Below are positions 44,630 to 52,202 of a stretch of 64,000 nucleotides of DNA, piece by piece. The notes beneath the pieces were generated by a model. That model did not search any database, was not told the DNA's origin, and saw only the letters and a list, made by a program, of their open reading frames with translations. This DNA comes from a virus. How positions within the stretch are numbered: the stretch's first letter is position 1; each line of letters starts with the position of its first letter. Where the stretch lies: positions 110,650-174,649 of the IMG/VR virus record IMGVR_UViG_3300027896_000001, one strand, 5' to 3'. A program made the translations under genes and the position numbers.

Positions 44630-44724
44630 TATTATCCTTTCATAAAAGATAAAAAGAATGCGCAAAGCATTCTATTATTGTTATCCCCGAATATTATTAA
44701 TTATAACATATGTTCGAATAGGTT

Positions 44725-44751
44725 GGGGCGATTATTAAACCGCCCCTTTTT
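44725..44751 (+). terminator. GC hairpin with T-run on the plus strand
   Basis: GGGGCG/CGCCCC stem with TTTTT on the plus strand, although no plus-strand gene precedes it. On the minus strand it lies 12 nt past a small membrane gene and lacks a U-run. Confidence 0.5.
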
Positions 44752-44762
44752 GCACGAATCGC

Positions 44763-44912
44763 TTATACTCCCACCGGAACGTCGTCATTGCTTTTAAACA
44801 TCTTCTGTCCGGAGATCTTTTCAAAAACACGCTTCCAGAAATAGACTCCGGCAATATACGAAGCGATAACCAATGCAAGTCCGGCAATGAGAATAATCCT
44901 CTGCTTAATCAT
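44763..44912 (-). CDS. Small single-helix membrane protein (49 aa)
   Basis: 49 residues with AAGGAG upstream. MIKQRIILIAGLALVIASYI forms one membrane helix, followed by a charged tail (FWKRVFEKISGQKMFKSNDD). C-rich codons suggest expression. The shape could fit a holin-like or regulatory small membrane protein; no family assigned. Confidence 0.6.
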   Translation of the reverse strand: MIKQRIILIAGLALVIASYIAGVYFWKRVFEKISGQKMFKSNDDVPVGV

Positions 44913-44964
44913 GGCAATTACTCCTTAAACGCTTAAATTGTGATTTGAAACGACAGAATTTGAC

Positions 44965-45075
44965 TCTGCCAGTGATTTGCCCTTACAGACCGCGTAGGAA
45001 CGCGGCTACGCTACGATCTTAACCCCGGTCGAAGGGAAGGTGCTTAAGCACCAACCCCTAATTTGAGCCCCTTTA
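44965..45075 (-). ncRNA. Structured non-coding element with 14-bp palindrome
   Basis: Contains the perfect palindrome GGTGCTTAAGCACC (45039-45052), GACC/GGTC around CCGCG-TAGGAA-CGCGG (44988-45030) and an alternative GCGTAG/CTACGC helix on the minus strand. It lies in the gap between two minus-strand genes and could be a leader of the small membrane gene or a separate RNA. Confidence 0.4.
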
Positions 45076-45082
45076 AGGCTGC

Positions 45083-45703
45083 TTAGGATTCCAGATACTT
45101 TCGTGCGTTTGCCACCCTAATCCTTTTATCCATGAATTCATCAAACGACTTGAACTTTATGGGCGGTTCAAAACGTGATATATAAAGGTTTACAACCCCG
45201 TTTTTATGGACATAAATAACAGGGATATCATTTTCTTCTTCTTGAAGATGAACAGCTATCTTTATTCCTGAATCTGTTCCATGATGCCGATCTTTGCATA
45301 CCATTGTTTTTACATAAGGTTTTATTAAATGAAAATATTTTTTTGCTAATTGAAGACTTTCAAGATCGCAGTTAATTTTAAGAGCCCGTTGTTGGGTTTC
45401 CTGCCAGTAACCAAGACACGAAAAACCAGCCTTAAGAAGAGTGGCTGTTGAATATGTGTGGCGCTCCATTCCCTCACGATGATCTATTTCAAGAATCCAT
45501 TTCCAATGTTCAGGTTTTAAATTTTCAAGCCGTTTAGGCATTCTTGCAATTATTCTTCGAGTTTCCATATTTTTCCGATTTTCAAGCATGTTTATTAATG
45601 GAGTTATTTTTTTATCTATTTTATTTTTTTGTTGAAATAAAAGTTCGAGATTTTTTTGCACATCTATTATTTGTGTTTGAATATCCATAAACCTTTTTAA
45701 CAT
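45083..45703 (-). CDS. Hypothetical protein with N-terminal coiled coil
   Basis: 206 residues from the ATG at 45703 (CAAAGGAG upstream); longer upstream frames run into an RNA element. Residues ~5-60 are a likely coiled coil (IQTQIIDVQKNLELLFQQK), then a basic region and a C-terminal alpha/beta part. Unknown. Confidence 0.6.
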   Translation of the reverse strand: MLKRFMDIQTQIIDVQKNLELLFQQKNKIDKKITPLINMLENRKNMETRRIIARMPKRLENLKPEHWKWILEIDHREGMERHTYSTATLLKAGFSCLGYWQETQQRALKINCDLESLQLAKKYFHLIKPYVKTMVCKDRHHGTDSGIKIAVHLQEEENDIPVIYVHKNGVVNLYISRFEPPIKFKSFDEFMDKRIRVANARKYLES

Positions 45704-45718
45704 AATTCTCCTTTGTTT

Positions 45719-45815
45719 AAAAAAAAAGGGAGAGTCCAGGTACGGACTGTAACTACACCGTTCCGGGTTTAGCTCTCGGGCCATGGAGTTCCGATGCTTC
45801 CCTGAAGACTCTCCC
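45719..45815 (-). ncRNA. Structured RNA element, 9-bp closing stem plus U-run
   Basis: GGGAGAGTC (45728-45736) / GACTCTCCC (45807-45815), followed on the minus strand by a run of nine or more Ts. Internal CAGG/CCTG, TCGG/CCGA and CGGA/TCCG helices are possible. Third of three consecutive elements. Confidence 0.55.
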
Positions 45816-45817
45816 GA

Positions 45818-45962
45818 ATAAAAAGGACGGCGCTTCCCTGAACAGTTGACGTTCAGGGGCCCTGCACTTCGACACAAGAGGGTCGTGCTGATTACCCTCA
45901 AGCCGGTCAGCAGTTAACAAGAATTGAGAACAGCCGTTCAATCTCGATAGACTTTGCGCCGT
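45818..45962 (-). ncRNA. Structured RNA element with pseudoknot, 7-bp closing stem
   Basis: ACGGCGC (45827-45833) / GCGCCGT (45956-45962), followed on the minus strand by CCTTTTTA. Inside, TGCTGA/TCAGCA crosses GAGGGT/ACCCTC (6 bp each), and a separate CCCTGAAC-GTCAACT-GTTCAGGG hairpin stands 8 bp tall. Confidence 0.6.
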
Positions 45963-45966
45963 AACC

Positions 45967-46060
45967 CAAAAAAAAGTGCGCCACACAATCAGAAGCGAGG
46001 ACGCACCGAGCTTTGTTCTGATAATTTAGCCCTAAGCCAACTCGCAATAATGTGGCGCAC
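45967..46060 (-). ncRNA. Structured RNA element with pseudoknot, 10-bp closing stem and U-run
   Basis: GTGCGCCACA (45976-45985 as read on plus) / TGTGGCGCAC (46051-46060) close the element, followed on the minus strand by eight Ts. GCGAG/CTCGC (5 bp) crosses ATCAGAA/TTCTGAT (7 bp). Confidence 0.65.
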
Positions 46061-46068
46061 ATTTCAAT

Positions 46069-46246
46069 TTATATTTTCCAGTATTGACCCTCATATTCTT
46101 CAACCAAAATTTGCTCTTTCTTCAAATCGGGATAATGCTCCATAAGCATCTCAATAGTCATCCCGTATTGTTGAGCCGCAAAGGTCAATACTACTTTTGG
46201 TTCTTCCTGATCACCATCTTTAGTAAAGCGACCTCTTATTCTGCAT
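46069..46246 (-). pseudogene. Small gene with apparent early frameshift
   Basis: An AAGGAGG site and ATG (46244-46246) start MQNKR but meet a stop after eight codons. The +1 frame is open for ~57 codons and reads as good protein (RFTKDGDQEEPKVVLTFAAQ, then MTIEMLMEHYPDLKKEQIL). It may be a mutation, a sequence error or a programmed +1 shift after AGG. No ATG/GTG/TTG start exists in the open frame near the ribosome site. Confidence 0.5.
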
Positions 46247-46279
46247 ACAAACCTCCTTATTGGTTTATGCTGTTAATGT

Positions 46280-46489
46280 TTATTTTTCCTGAATATCTTC
46301 TTCAGGAATTAAAATCCCTACATCTTCACGTCTTAAAGTTCTAGTTATAATTGACGTATGTTTAAAAACGCCAGGGCTCGTTCTTTCTAAAATATCAGGA
46401 TGAGTTCCGCCGTATATAATAATAGTTCTGTTTGGATAAACTTCACAAGGCCAAGGATATTCTTTTGTTTGTTTTACTATTAATGGCAT
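46280..46489 (-). CDS. Small hypothetical protein
   Basis: 69 residues, beta-rich (TIIIYGGTHPDIL), ending IPEEDIQEK. Packed between other small genes. Unknown. Confidence 0.5.
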   Translation of the reverse strand: MPLIVKQTKEYPWPCEVYPNRTIIIYGGTHPDILERTSPGVFKHTSIITRTLRREDVGILIPEEDIQEK

Positions 46490-46497
46490 TTTTTACC

Positions 46498-46716
46498 TTA
46501 TTTCTGTTTCAAAAACTTTTCACGTACTTCTTTTGCATCTGCAGCATCTTTTACAATAGGACAAAGATAGTCTTTACATGTATATCCAGTCACAGAACAC
46601 ATCCAAACATTATGAAATCCTGCATTTGCAGCAGTAGAAGAATCTCCTTTTAATTTACATTTCAATGATAATTCGCGAAATTCTTTCTGGGAAAGGTCTC
46701 CAGTATTAACGTCCAT
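46498..46716 (-). CDS. Small cysteine-containing protein
   Basis: 72 residues, AAAGGA upstream. Cysteines in MCSVTGYTCKDYLCP may bind metal. Unknown function. Confidence 0.5.
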   Translation of the reverse strand: MDVNTGDLSQKEFRELSLKCKLKGDSSTAANAGFHNVWMCSVTGYTCKDYLCPIVKDAADAKEVREKFLKQK

Positions 46717-46727
46717 AGTTTTTCCTT

Positions 46728-47078
46728 TTATTTAAGATTTATTATTAAATGAACAATTTCCCCTTCTGGAACTGGATATGCAGGCTCAGGACCGTTACCT
46801 GAAAAATATGTCAACTTAGCAGGATAACCATCCACTGAAAGCCATTGTTCTCTTCCTCCAAACCCTCCTTCTAAAAACCATGGATTATTTTTAAAAAATT
46901 CCACCTCCAAGTGGTGAAGGTTTAAAAATCTTTTTACTAAAAATATCAAACGGTTTTGTTTTAATTCGTCTTCTGTTATTCCCAATTCTTCCAATGTAAT
47001 ATTTTTTTCAAATTTGACAGTTATTGTATCGGGCCTTCTTGGATCTATAAAGCCCCTTGAAAAATAATTAAATTTCAT
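46728..47078 (-). CDS. Hypothetical protein
   Basis: 116 residues with GAAAGGAT upstream. Contains ITVKFEKNITLEELGITEDEL and a Gly/aromatic-rich middle (WFLEGGFGGREQWLSVDGYP). No family recognised. Confidence 0.55.
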   Translation of the reverse strand: MKFNYFSRGFIDPRRPDTITVKFEKNITLEELGITEDELKQNRLIFLVKRFLNLHHLEVEFFKNNPWFLEGGFGGREQWLSVDGYPAKLTYFSGNGPEPAYPVPEGEIVHLIINLK

Positions 47079-47116
47079 TTTTATCCTTTCTTAAAAAAAA
47101 ATCATGCTGCGATGAT

Positions 47117-47497
47117 TTACTTAGATTTCTTTTTTTTTATTATAAACTGCGGTGAGGCGAGTCTTTTTTCAAAAGCATCCATCAGCGCCGCTTTTATATT
47201 ATCACCAGTCGGATATGATTTTTTACTTATATACATATAGGCTGAAAGGTTCTGAACAAACAAAAGTTGGGACTCTTCGTTCAGAATAGGCGTTGCAAAC
47301 GCCCGAGTATTACTAACTGCTCTGCCGGCTGATTTTGTTCGCCCTATTTTTTTACAGAAGATATCTTTTTCATTGCACTTGCAGACACCCCATCTGAATT
47401 CATTTAAATTATTTGTCTCAATCATTGCGAATGTATATCCTCCGCCTGCAAGTAATTTGCCTTCAGATGTGTACTTTCTTACATGAAAAAACTGCAT
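47117..47497 (-). CDS. Hypothetical protein with Cys pair and basic tail
   Basis: 126 residues, AAAAGGAG upstream, with GVCKCNEKDIFCKK in the middle and a KKKKSK tail. A beta-rich N-terminus precedes it. Unknown. Confidence 0.55.
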   Translation of the reverse strand: MQFFHVRKYTSEGKLLAGGGYTFAMIETNNLNEFRWGVCKCNEKDIFCKKIGRTKSAGRAVSNTRAFATPILNEESQLLFVQNLSAYMYISKKSYPTGDNIKAALMDAFEKRLASPQFIIKKKKSK

Positions 47498-47515
47498 AAA
47501 GTCTCCTTTTAAAAT

Positions 47516-47674
47516 GAAAAAAGCGCGCCACTCTGGTTTACCAGGAACAGATTTTCATCACGAAAATGCCGTTCCGTGACTATCCTGACCCAATCCGTAT
47601 GACATTCTGGGGGATGAGATTCGCAGATACGCAGAACCGGTTTAAGCTTCCATTATCTGCACTCATATGACGCG
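47516..47674 (-). ncRNA. Structured RNA element with closing stem, pseudoknot and U-run
   Basis: On the minus strand CGCGTCA pairs with TGGCGCG (7 bp with one G-U), followed by CTTTTTTC. Inside, ATGAG/CTCAT encloses GCAGAT/ATCTGC, while TTCTG in its loop can pair with CAGAA beyond CTCAT. A GGAAC...GTTCC hairpin with an internal ATTTTC/GAAAAT helix and CTGGT-AA-ACCAG follow. Confidence 0.5.
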
Positions 47675-47701
47675 TGTGTTTTTAATTGCTAATTTATTTT
47701 A

Positions 47702-48229
47702 TTAGGTTATATAAAAATCATATTTAATTTCGTTTGATGGATAAGGATAACGCCAACAATGCTGGCAATTAATATTTAAATTAACGCATTTTGTTTTTTT
47801 TATATCGCATTTAGGCAAATGCAATCCGGCAGTATTGGAAATACGTTTAACAGAAGCCACGCCAGATAACATTCTGATAGCGTTCATGTTCTGTTCTATA
47901 ATTAAATCGTCTAATGGTTTTCCGTTCGATTTCCGTAATTCAACAACCAAATCACCAACCGCGCCGAACTGCAAGATAGTTATTTCTTTAATTGTAAATG
48001 AATCGCCTAATTGGTTTTTTGCTTTATCCAAACAGGAATTGCATAATGACATGCTGCCTATCAAGCCGTCTTTGTCTTTTCTCTTTTCAGTAATTATTAC
48101 AGACGGACGATTGGTACAGCGAGTCCGTTCGCCAATATGCCCTCCCATGGAAAAAGCCCCGACCTGACGTTCTGCCTGGCATTGATTTGGATCAGGTGGT
48201 ATTAATTTGGGCTTCTTTTTTTTATCCAC
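47702..48229 (-). CDS. Cysteine-rich hypothetical protein
   Basis: 175 residues with a GTG start after GGAGG. Cysteines occur as C-N-S-C-L near residues 63-67 and C...C-Q-H-C-W near the end, suggesting zinc binding. Overlaps the upstream gene by 8 nt. Unknown. Confidence 0.55.
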   Translation of the reverse strand: MDKKKKPKLIPPDPNQCQAERQVGAFSMGGHIGERTRCTNRPSVIITEKRKDKDGLIGSMSLCNSCLDKAKNQLGDSFTIKEITILQFGAVGDLVVELRKSNGKPLDDLIIEQNMNAIRMLSGVASVKRISNTAGLHLPKCDIKKTKCVNLNINCQHCWRYPYPSNEIKYDFYIT

Positions 48230-48422
48230 TCTTTCCTCCTAATAGTTTAAATAGTGTTTTAATTAAAGTAGGTATTTTACTATTTTCTTGTTTTGCGATT
48301 TCGAAAGCCTGTTTTTTAGGCAAGCCGGTATCAAGAATCATTTTACATTTTTTGCAAAAAACTCCATATCCTTCTTTATATGGCCAGATAGTTCTTGCAA
48401 CCCCAAAAGCATGTTTACACAT
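48222..48422 (-). CDS. Zinc-ribbon small protein
   Basis: 66 residues. CKHAFG at the start and CKKCK near residue 23-27 give a C-x-H/C-x-x-C ribbon. Overlaps neighbours on both sides (8 nt each). Unknown role. Confidence 0.6.
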   Translation of the reverse strand: MCKHAFGVARTIWPYKEGYGVFCKKCKMILDTGLPKKQAFEIAKQENSKIPTLIKTLFKLLGGKSG

Positions 48423-48588
48423 TTTTATCCTTCCTTATTAATCTGCATTTTGCATTGGTTCCTTTGGGCCTTCCATACTGCTGACAAGGATATCTGCAAA
48501 GATTAAAGCCCATAGAATGCCTTGTATTATGTTCTGTTTTATGCGGACAATCAACTTTGCATTTTTCCCATAAAGGACAGATATTCAT
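48415..48588 (-). CDS. Small cysteine-rich protein (57 aa)
   Basis: 57 residues, start after GAGGA. NICPLWEKCKVDCPHK and NLCRYPCQQ give at least six cysteines, suggesting a metal-binding miniprotein. Overlaps the downstream gene by 8 nt. Confidence 0.6.
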   Translation of the reverse strand: MNICPLWEKCKVDCPHKTEHNTRHSMGFNLCRYPCQQYGRPKGTNAKCRLIRKDKNV

Positions 48589-48599
48589 AATTTTTTCCT

Positions 48600-48764
48600 C
48601 TAATCAAATTCTATTTCATCATTAATAGTTTTTCCATTATCCAGATTTTTTTCGATATTCTTCAGCATACTTAAAGCCATTAATAGTTCAACCGGATCTG
48701 GATTAGGGTTTATTTTATCCATTACAAAATGGATAGCTTCACGTATTGTTTTTTTTCCACTCAT
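48600..48764 (-). CDS. Small helical protein (54 aa)
   Basis: 54 residues from ATG at 48764 with AAGGAG upstream. Helical and acidic (DPVELLMALSMLKNIEKNL). Between the HAD gene and the Cys-rich gene. Unknown. Confidence 0.55.
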   Translation of the reverse strand: MSGKKTIREAIHFVMDKINPNPDPVELLMALSMLKNIEKNLDNGKTINDEIEFD

Positions 48765-48773
48765 GTTTTCTCC

Positions 48774-49049
48774 TTAAACTTTAATGTTCACTCTTCCTAA
48801 AGTAACAATTTCGTCATCGACCGCGATGTCAGGAATAAAGCTTCCTTTCAATACAATGTCTGCTTTAAGGCCAAGTTTCTCAGCCCATCGCTGTGCGTAA
48901 TCAAAACCTGATCCCGACCAGATGAACATATCGCAGCCGAAGTGTTCAAGAAATTTATAGAACCAAATCACATCATAGCGCGGAGTGTCTTCTTTTTTTC
49001 CTACCTGATGGATAAGGGTCCCGTCAACATCAAAAGCTACGCTAGGCAT
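48774..49049 (-). CDS. Small HAD-superfamily hydrolase
   Basis: 91 residues. FDVDGTLI at the start is HAD motif I, IWSGSG motif II and DIAVDDE a motif III/IV-like acidic site. Such small HADs are phosphatases; the substrate is unknown. Compact size suggests a minimal core without a cap domain. Confidence 0.75.
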   Translation of the reverse strand: MPSVAFDVDGTLIHQVGKKEDTPRYDVIWFYKFLEHFGCDMFIWSGSGFDYAQRWAEKLGLKADIVLKGSFIPDIAVDDEIVTLGRVNIKV

Positions 49050-49063
49050 GAATTCCCCTTATT

Positions 49064-49366
49064 TTATTTTTTAGTTAAATAAAACAATGTTTGCATTTCT
49101 TCCATAGTCAATATTGTAGTATTTCCGAAATCAGTTTTAATTCTATATCCTATAAATGAAACTATTGCTTTAACTTTAGAAAATTTATAAAATTTTGAAG
49201 ATACGATTTTAGCATTACCAATTTTTCGCCCGTCTTTTGTATAAAGAATAAGACCGGATCTTAATCTTCCTCTTTTATCGAAAATCGGCAAACGTCCAGT
49301 TCCACCGCAATGTAAGCATTTTTTTATTATGCCTTGGCACGATGGACACGGAACAGTATCTTTCAT
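49064..49366 (-). CDS. DnaJ-type zinc-ribbon protein
   Basis: 100 residues. CPSCQG ... CLHCGGTGR near residues 7-25 is a C-x-x-C-x-G ribbon; the remainder is a beta-rich domain. Probably an adaptor or nucleic-acid binding protein; specific role unknown. Confidence 0.6.
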   Translation of the reverse strand: MKDTVPCPSCQGIIKKCLHCGGTGRLPIFDKRGRLRSGLILYTKDGRKIGNAKIVSSKFYKFSKVKAIVSFIGYRIKTDFGNTTILTMEEMQTLFYLTKK

Positions 49367-49383
49367 AAGTCCTCTTTTCTGTT

Positions 49384-49594
49384 AAAAACAAGGTGGCCAG
49401 ACGTCTCCCACATAGCTTACGGAGTTGGGCGAATGACATCGCCGCTACCTGTACCGTATGCATTTAAACCCTGCCGCCTGCAATGCGCGCACCTACAAGC
49501 GGCGCTATTTGCATACCGCCATATATTTAAAATGGGTTCGTCGACATGCCTGTCTCCCCCAAGTCGTGGTATTTCACCGGCGACCCGACCACCT
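49384..49594 (-). ncRNA. Structured element, 6-bp closing stem, nested core
   Basis: AGGTGG/CCACCT ends (49391-49396, 49589-49594) with TGTTTTTAA after the stem on the minus strand. A core of GTATGCA/TGCATAC and GCCGC/GCGGC nests around a TGCGCGCA palindrome, and GGCGA-TGTCAT-TCGCC forms a side hairpin. Confidence 0.5.
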
Positions 49595-49868
49595 AATTAA
49601 TATTCAATGTTATCATGATTTTCTTTTTAACAAGACAGTACATGTCTCGTGCGGCATTTGATTCCGGTGTATCAGTTTGAAGATTTTGCCAGTATCCCAG
49701 TTCCTGCATACATTCAGGCAACTCAGGAAATTTAAGAACAATCTGTTTAGCTTTTATTAAGCTTTTGATATAACCGTTTTTTACAACAGTCCTATGTAAA
49801 AATATGATAAGAATAAAAGGTATGAGATACAATATCGCTAATGAAATTATAATTATTTCAGGTTTCAT
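49593..49868 (-). CDS. Membrane-anchored small protein
   Basis: 91 residues with GGAGG upstream. One strong N-terminal membrane helix (IIIISLAILYLIPFILIIFL), then a basic, helical cytoplasmic part. Overlaps the upstream gene by 4 nt. Unknown. Confidence 0.6.
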   Translation of the reverse strand: MKPEIIIISLAILYLIPFILIIFLHRTVVKNGYIKSLIKAKQIVLKFPELPECMQELGYWQNLQTDTPESNAARDMYCLVKKKIMITLNIN

Positions 49869-50197
49869 TTAGCCTCCCATTCAGTAAGATCATAATTATC
49901 TTCAATTTTATCAGTAATTTCTTGGACTTTATCCCATCCTATATTATGACCCTGATGCTCTTTATAACGAGCATCTTCAACAGCGTCATAATATTTTATA
50001 AGAAGTTTTAACACTTTAATTGCGTATCGTCTTTCATTTTTTAGAAATTTTATAGCATGCATACAATTTGCTATTTTTTCTTTGTATTTTATCATCCCGT
50101 ATTGAATGGCTGCAACCCATCCCTGCCGGGACAAAGTTTCCCGATCTTTCCAACGCTTATGACATCCTTTAATAATCCACCATTGACGATGATTCAT
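49865..50197 (-). CDS. Hypothetical helical basic protein
   Basis: 110 residues, helical, Lys/Trp-rich, ending DNYDLTEWEAK. TAGGAG upstream. Unknown. Confidence 0.55.
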   Translation of the reverse strand: MNHRQWWIIKGCHKRWKDRETLSRQGWVAAIQYGMIKYKEKIANCMHAIKFLKNERRYAIKVLKLLIKYYDAVEDARYKEHQGHNIGWDKVQEITDKIEDNYDLTEWEAK

Positions 50198-50206
50198 ATT
50201 TTTCTC

Positions 50207-50641
50207 CTAAACTATTTCTGTATTAATAATTATAATGATTTTATCAATCAACCAGTTTTTTGATATTTCCCAAAATTCCTGTGTTGTATTAACTGGGTTA
50301 TGTTTGTATTTTGCATTACTGTCTCTATAAGTTCTGAACTTACCATCAGGATCCATTTTAAGACAATACCATTTTCCATTATCAAATTTTACAAGATCGT
50401 ATTGGCCATAATGCCCCATAAGTCTTCGTTCAGGAATAAAGAGACCTTTTTCTTTTTTTTCTTTAATATCCTGTTTATCTAAAGTTTTTCCACAACGAAG
50501 GCAATAATTAAATCTTTGCCAAACATATGTGAGAATATCATGTTCCATACCGATAACGCTTGTTGCCCTCATGTTTTCTCCGGTATAGGCTTTCATTACG
50601 TTTTTATGCCCCCAGAGAAAACAAATTAATTTTTTAATCAT
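50207..50641 (-). CDS. Zinc-ribbon-like hypothetical protein
   Basis: 144 residues. A short N-terminal helix plus CLRCGK near residues 47-52 recalls small phage proteins with one zinc knuckle. A beta-rich middle (GQYDLVKFDNGKWYCLKMD) follows. Overlaps the upstream gene's last base. Unknown. Confidence 0.55.
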   Translation of the reverse strand: MIKKLICFLWGHKNVMKAYTGENMRATSVIGMEHDILTYVWQRFNYCLRCGKTLDKQDIKEKKEKGLFIPERRLMGHYGQYDLVKFDNGKWYCLKMDPDGKFRTYRDSNAKYKHNPVNTTQEFWEISKNWLIDKIIIIINTEIV

Positions 50642-50853
50642 TAAAAAGCCTCCCAGTATTTTTTATTTACATATGGATGTATCGGGTAAGAGACTCCATC
50701 GGTGTCTTTATAAACACTACCCCATCCAAGACATACGTCACAATTTGAGGTGTCACCATATCCACGAGACAATCTGAATTCTCCACCGCATTGCCAACAT
50801 CTGTGCTTTATGTGAAACATGAATTGAATAAATTGTTTAATTTTTTTAAACAT
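50641..50853 (-). CDS. Zinc-ribbon small protein
   Basis: 70 residues. CWQCGG ... CDVCLGWG forms a clear C-x-x-C pair after a basic helix. Unknown function. Confidence 0.6.
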   Translation of the reverse strand: MFKKIKQFIQFMFHIKHRCWQCGGEFRLSRGYGDTSNCDVCLGWGSVYKDTDGVSYPIHPYVNKKYWEAF

Positions 50854-50861
50854 AATCCTCC

Positions 50862-51068
50862 TTATATATCCAGTTTAAATAAATCTTCAAGACTCATTTG
50901 TAAAACTTTTTCACAATCAGATTCAGTGATTTTAACACTGTTCCCATATTGAGTAGCGATTCTAATAAGGTCTTCTTTTGTAATAGGTTTTTTTTCTGAA
51001 CGCAGTTCTCTTTGGGCTAATTCAAGACACCGATACGCGGCCCAAATTTTTTCATTAGAAGTTGCCAT
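50862..51068 (-). CDS. Small helical protein
   Basis: 68 residues, helical, starting MATSNEKIWAAYRCLELAQ with a weak ribosome binding site. Ends next to the following gene. Unknown. Confidence 0.5.
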   Translation of the reverse strand: MATSNEKIWAAYRCLELAQRELRSEKKPITKEDLIRIATQYGNSVKITESDCEKVLQMSLEDLFKLDI

Positions 51069-51069
51069 A

Positions 51070-51516
51070 TTAGCTTATTTCCGGATAATCGTCATTATAA
51101 ATCCATATACCGGCCTCTTTTGCTTCTTCATGCATTCCCATATCTTTGAAAAGTCTTTGAAGCATTTTAAGAATTCCATTGTTAGTTCCAATATCTTTTA
51201 AATCGTCTGAATCGAAATCTGCATCATTTGCACTATCCATTACAAATGAATTATTCATTGATATATCTTCGCCAGCTTGCATGGCTTTTACCATTTTATA
51301 TTGATAATCGTCTTCTGTATAATTGCCTAAATAATCTTCAAGTTCTTGAGCATCGTCTTGATATTCCAATACTTCATGCATTGGGGAATCATAATTTTCT
51401 TTTACTGTATCTTGGATAAAAAGTTTGCATCTGAACAACATATCCAGAAGGGTTCTTTTTATATCCTTTAGCATTCTTTTATTAACTTCAGATTCTGATA
51501 CAACTTGAGTGTCCAT
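51070..51516 (-). CDS. Acidic hypothetical protein
   Basis: 148 residues from the ATG at 51516 (AGAAAGG upstream), preferred because a longer frame runs into the structured element. Highly acidic middle (DANDADFDSDDLKDIG). Predicted helical. Unknown. Confidence 0.55.
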   Translation of the reverse strand: MDTQVVSESEVNKRMLKDIKRTLLDMLFRCKLFIQDTVKENYDSPMHEVLEYQDDAQELEDYLGNYTEDDYQYKMVKAMQAGEDISMNNSFVMDSANDADFDSDDLKDIGTNNGILKMLQRLFKDMGMHEEAKEAGIWIYNDDYPEIS

Positions 51517-51529
51517 GTTTACCTTTCTA

Positions 51530-51755
51530 AAAAGAAGAATGGATGTGAAAGTCACTAAAATAAAAGACCAAGGCACTCTCGTACCCTACTAACGCAAAAC
51601 AGACAACACGACAACCTAAGACCGAAGAAAGGTTATCAATATCTTTTTGCTTATGTATTCTACCTTCCCTTGCGGAAAAGATAGCGCCATTATCCGTTTC
51701 TTCAGACGTAAGTCTTAGGAAACGGCAAGAGGACATTGTCGGGCTTTCACATCCA
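51530..51755 (-). ncRNA. Large structured RNA element with 12-bp closing stem and pseudoknot
   Basis: TGGATGTGAAAG (51540-51551) / CTTTCACATCCA (51744-51755) closes ~190 nt, with TTCTTCTTTTT after it on the minus strand. Inside, CCGTTTC/GAAACGG crosses CTAAGAC/GTCTTAG (7 bp each), and GGTAC-GAGA-GTGCC is a GNRA hairpin. A 69-codon open frame crosses it without a ribosome binding site and is not accepted. Confidence 0.6.
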
Positions 51756-51761
51756 AATTGG

Positions 51762-52202
51762 TTAAATTACGATATCTGTAGTGGCATTGAAAGTATCGAG
51801 TTCGTCGCTGATGTCGTTGATTTCCTGCTGACGGCCGGAAACGATTTCATTCTTGCGGACGCGGGTTAATTGAGAAACATATTCTATTGCGATGTCGTTT
51901 CTCCAGTTTTCCTGGACACCGTTTTTGGGTTCGAGTTCTCTATAGAAATCGAGCAGGGATTTTAGTTCTCCCATCTTAAGGATTTTTCCGAACACCCCAC
52001 CGGCGATGTTTGCTTTCATGACAGCTTCTTTAAGCCCCATCATTTCATTTGTTTTCGCGGCGAGTTCGGCATCAAGTGTATCGAAGAGTTCTTCAAAATC
52101 GTTTCCTTTTACGGTATTAAGAGAGCTTGAAATACGTTTCTTCAACTCTTTGATTTCGCCTTTCAATCTGGCGATCTTTTTTAGTGCTTTTACAATTTTC
52201 AC
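51762..52202 (-). CDS. Coiled-coil protein
   Basis: 146 residues with a GTG start after GGAGG. Residues 1-60 form a coiled coil (IARLKGEIKELKKRISSSL), the rest is helical. GC-richer codons than neighbours suggest high expression. Function unknown. Confidence 0.6.
   Translation of the reverse strand: MKIVKALKKIARLKGEIKELKKRISSSLNTVKGNDFEELFDTLDAELAAKTNEMMGLKEAVMKANIAGGVFGKILKMGELKSLLDFYRELEPKNGVQENWRNDIAIEYVSQLTRVRKNEIVSGRQQEINDISDELDTFNATTDIVI

Noticed and set aside
51527-51736. 69-codon minus-strand frame across the structured element
   Set aside because: No ribosome site; both closing stem and pseudoknot are better explained as RNA. Kept only as an alternative reading.
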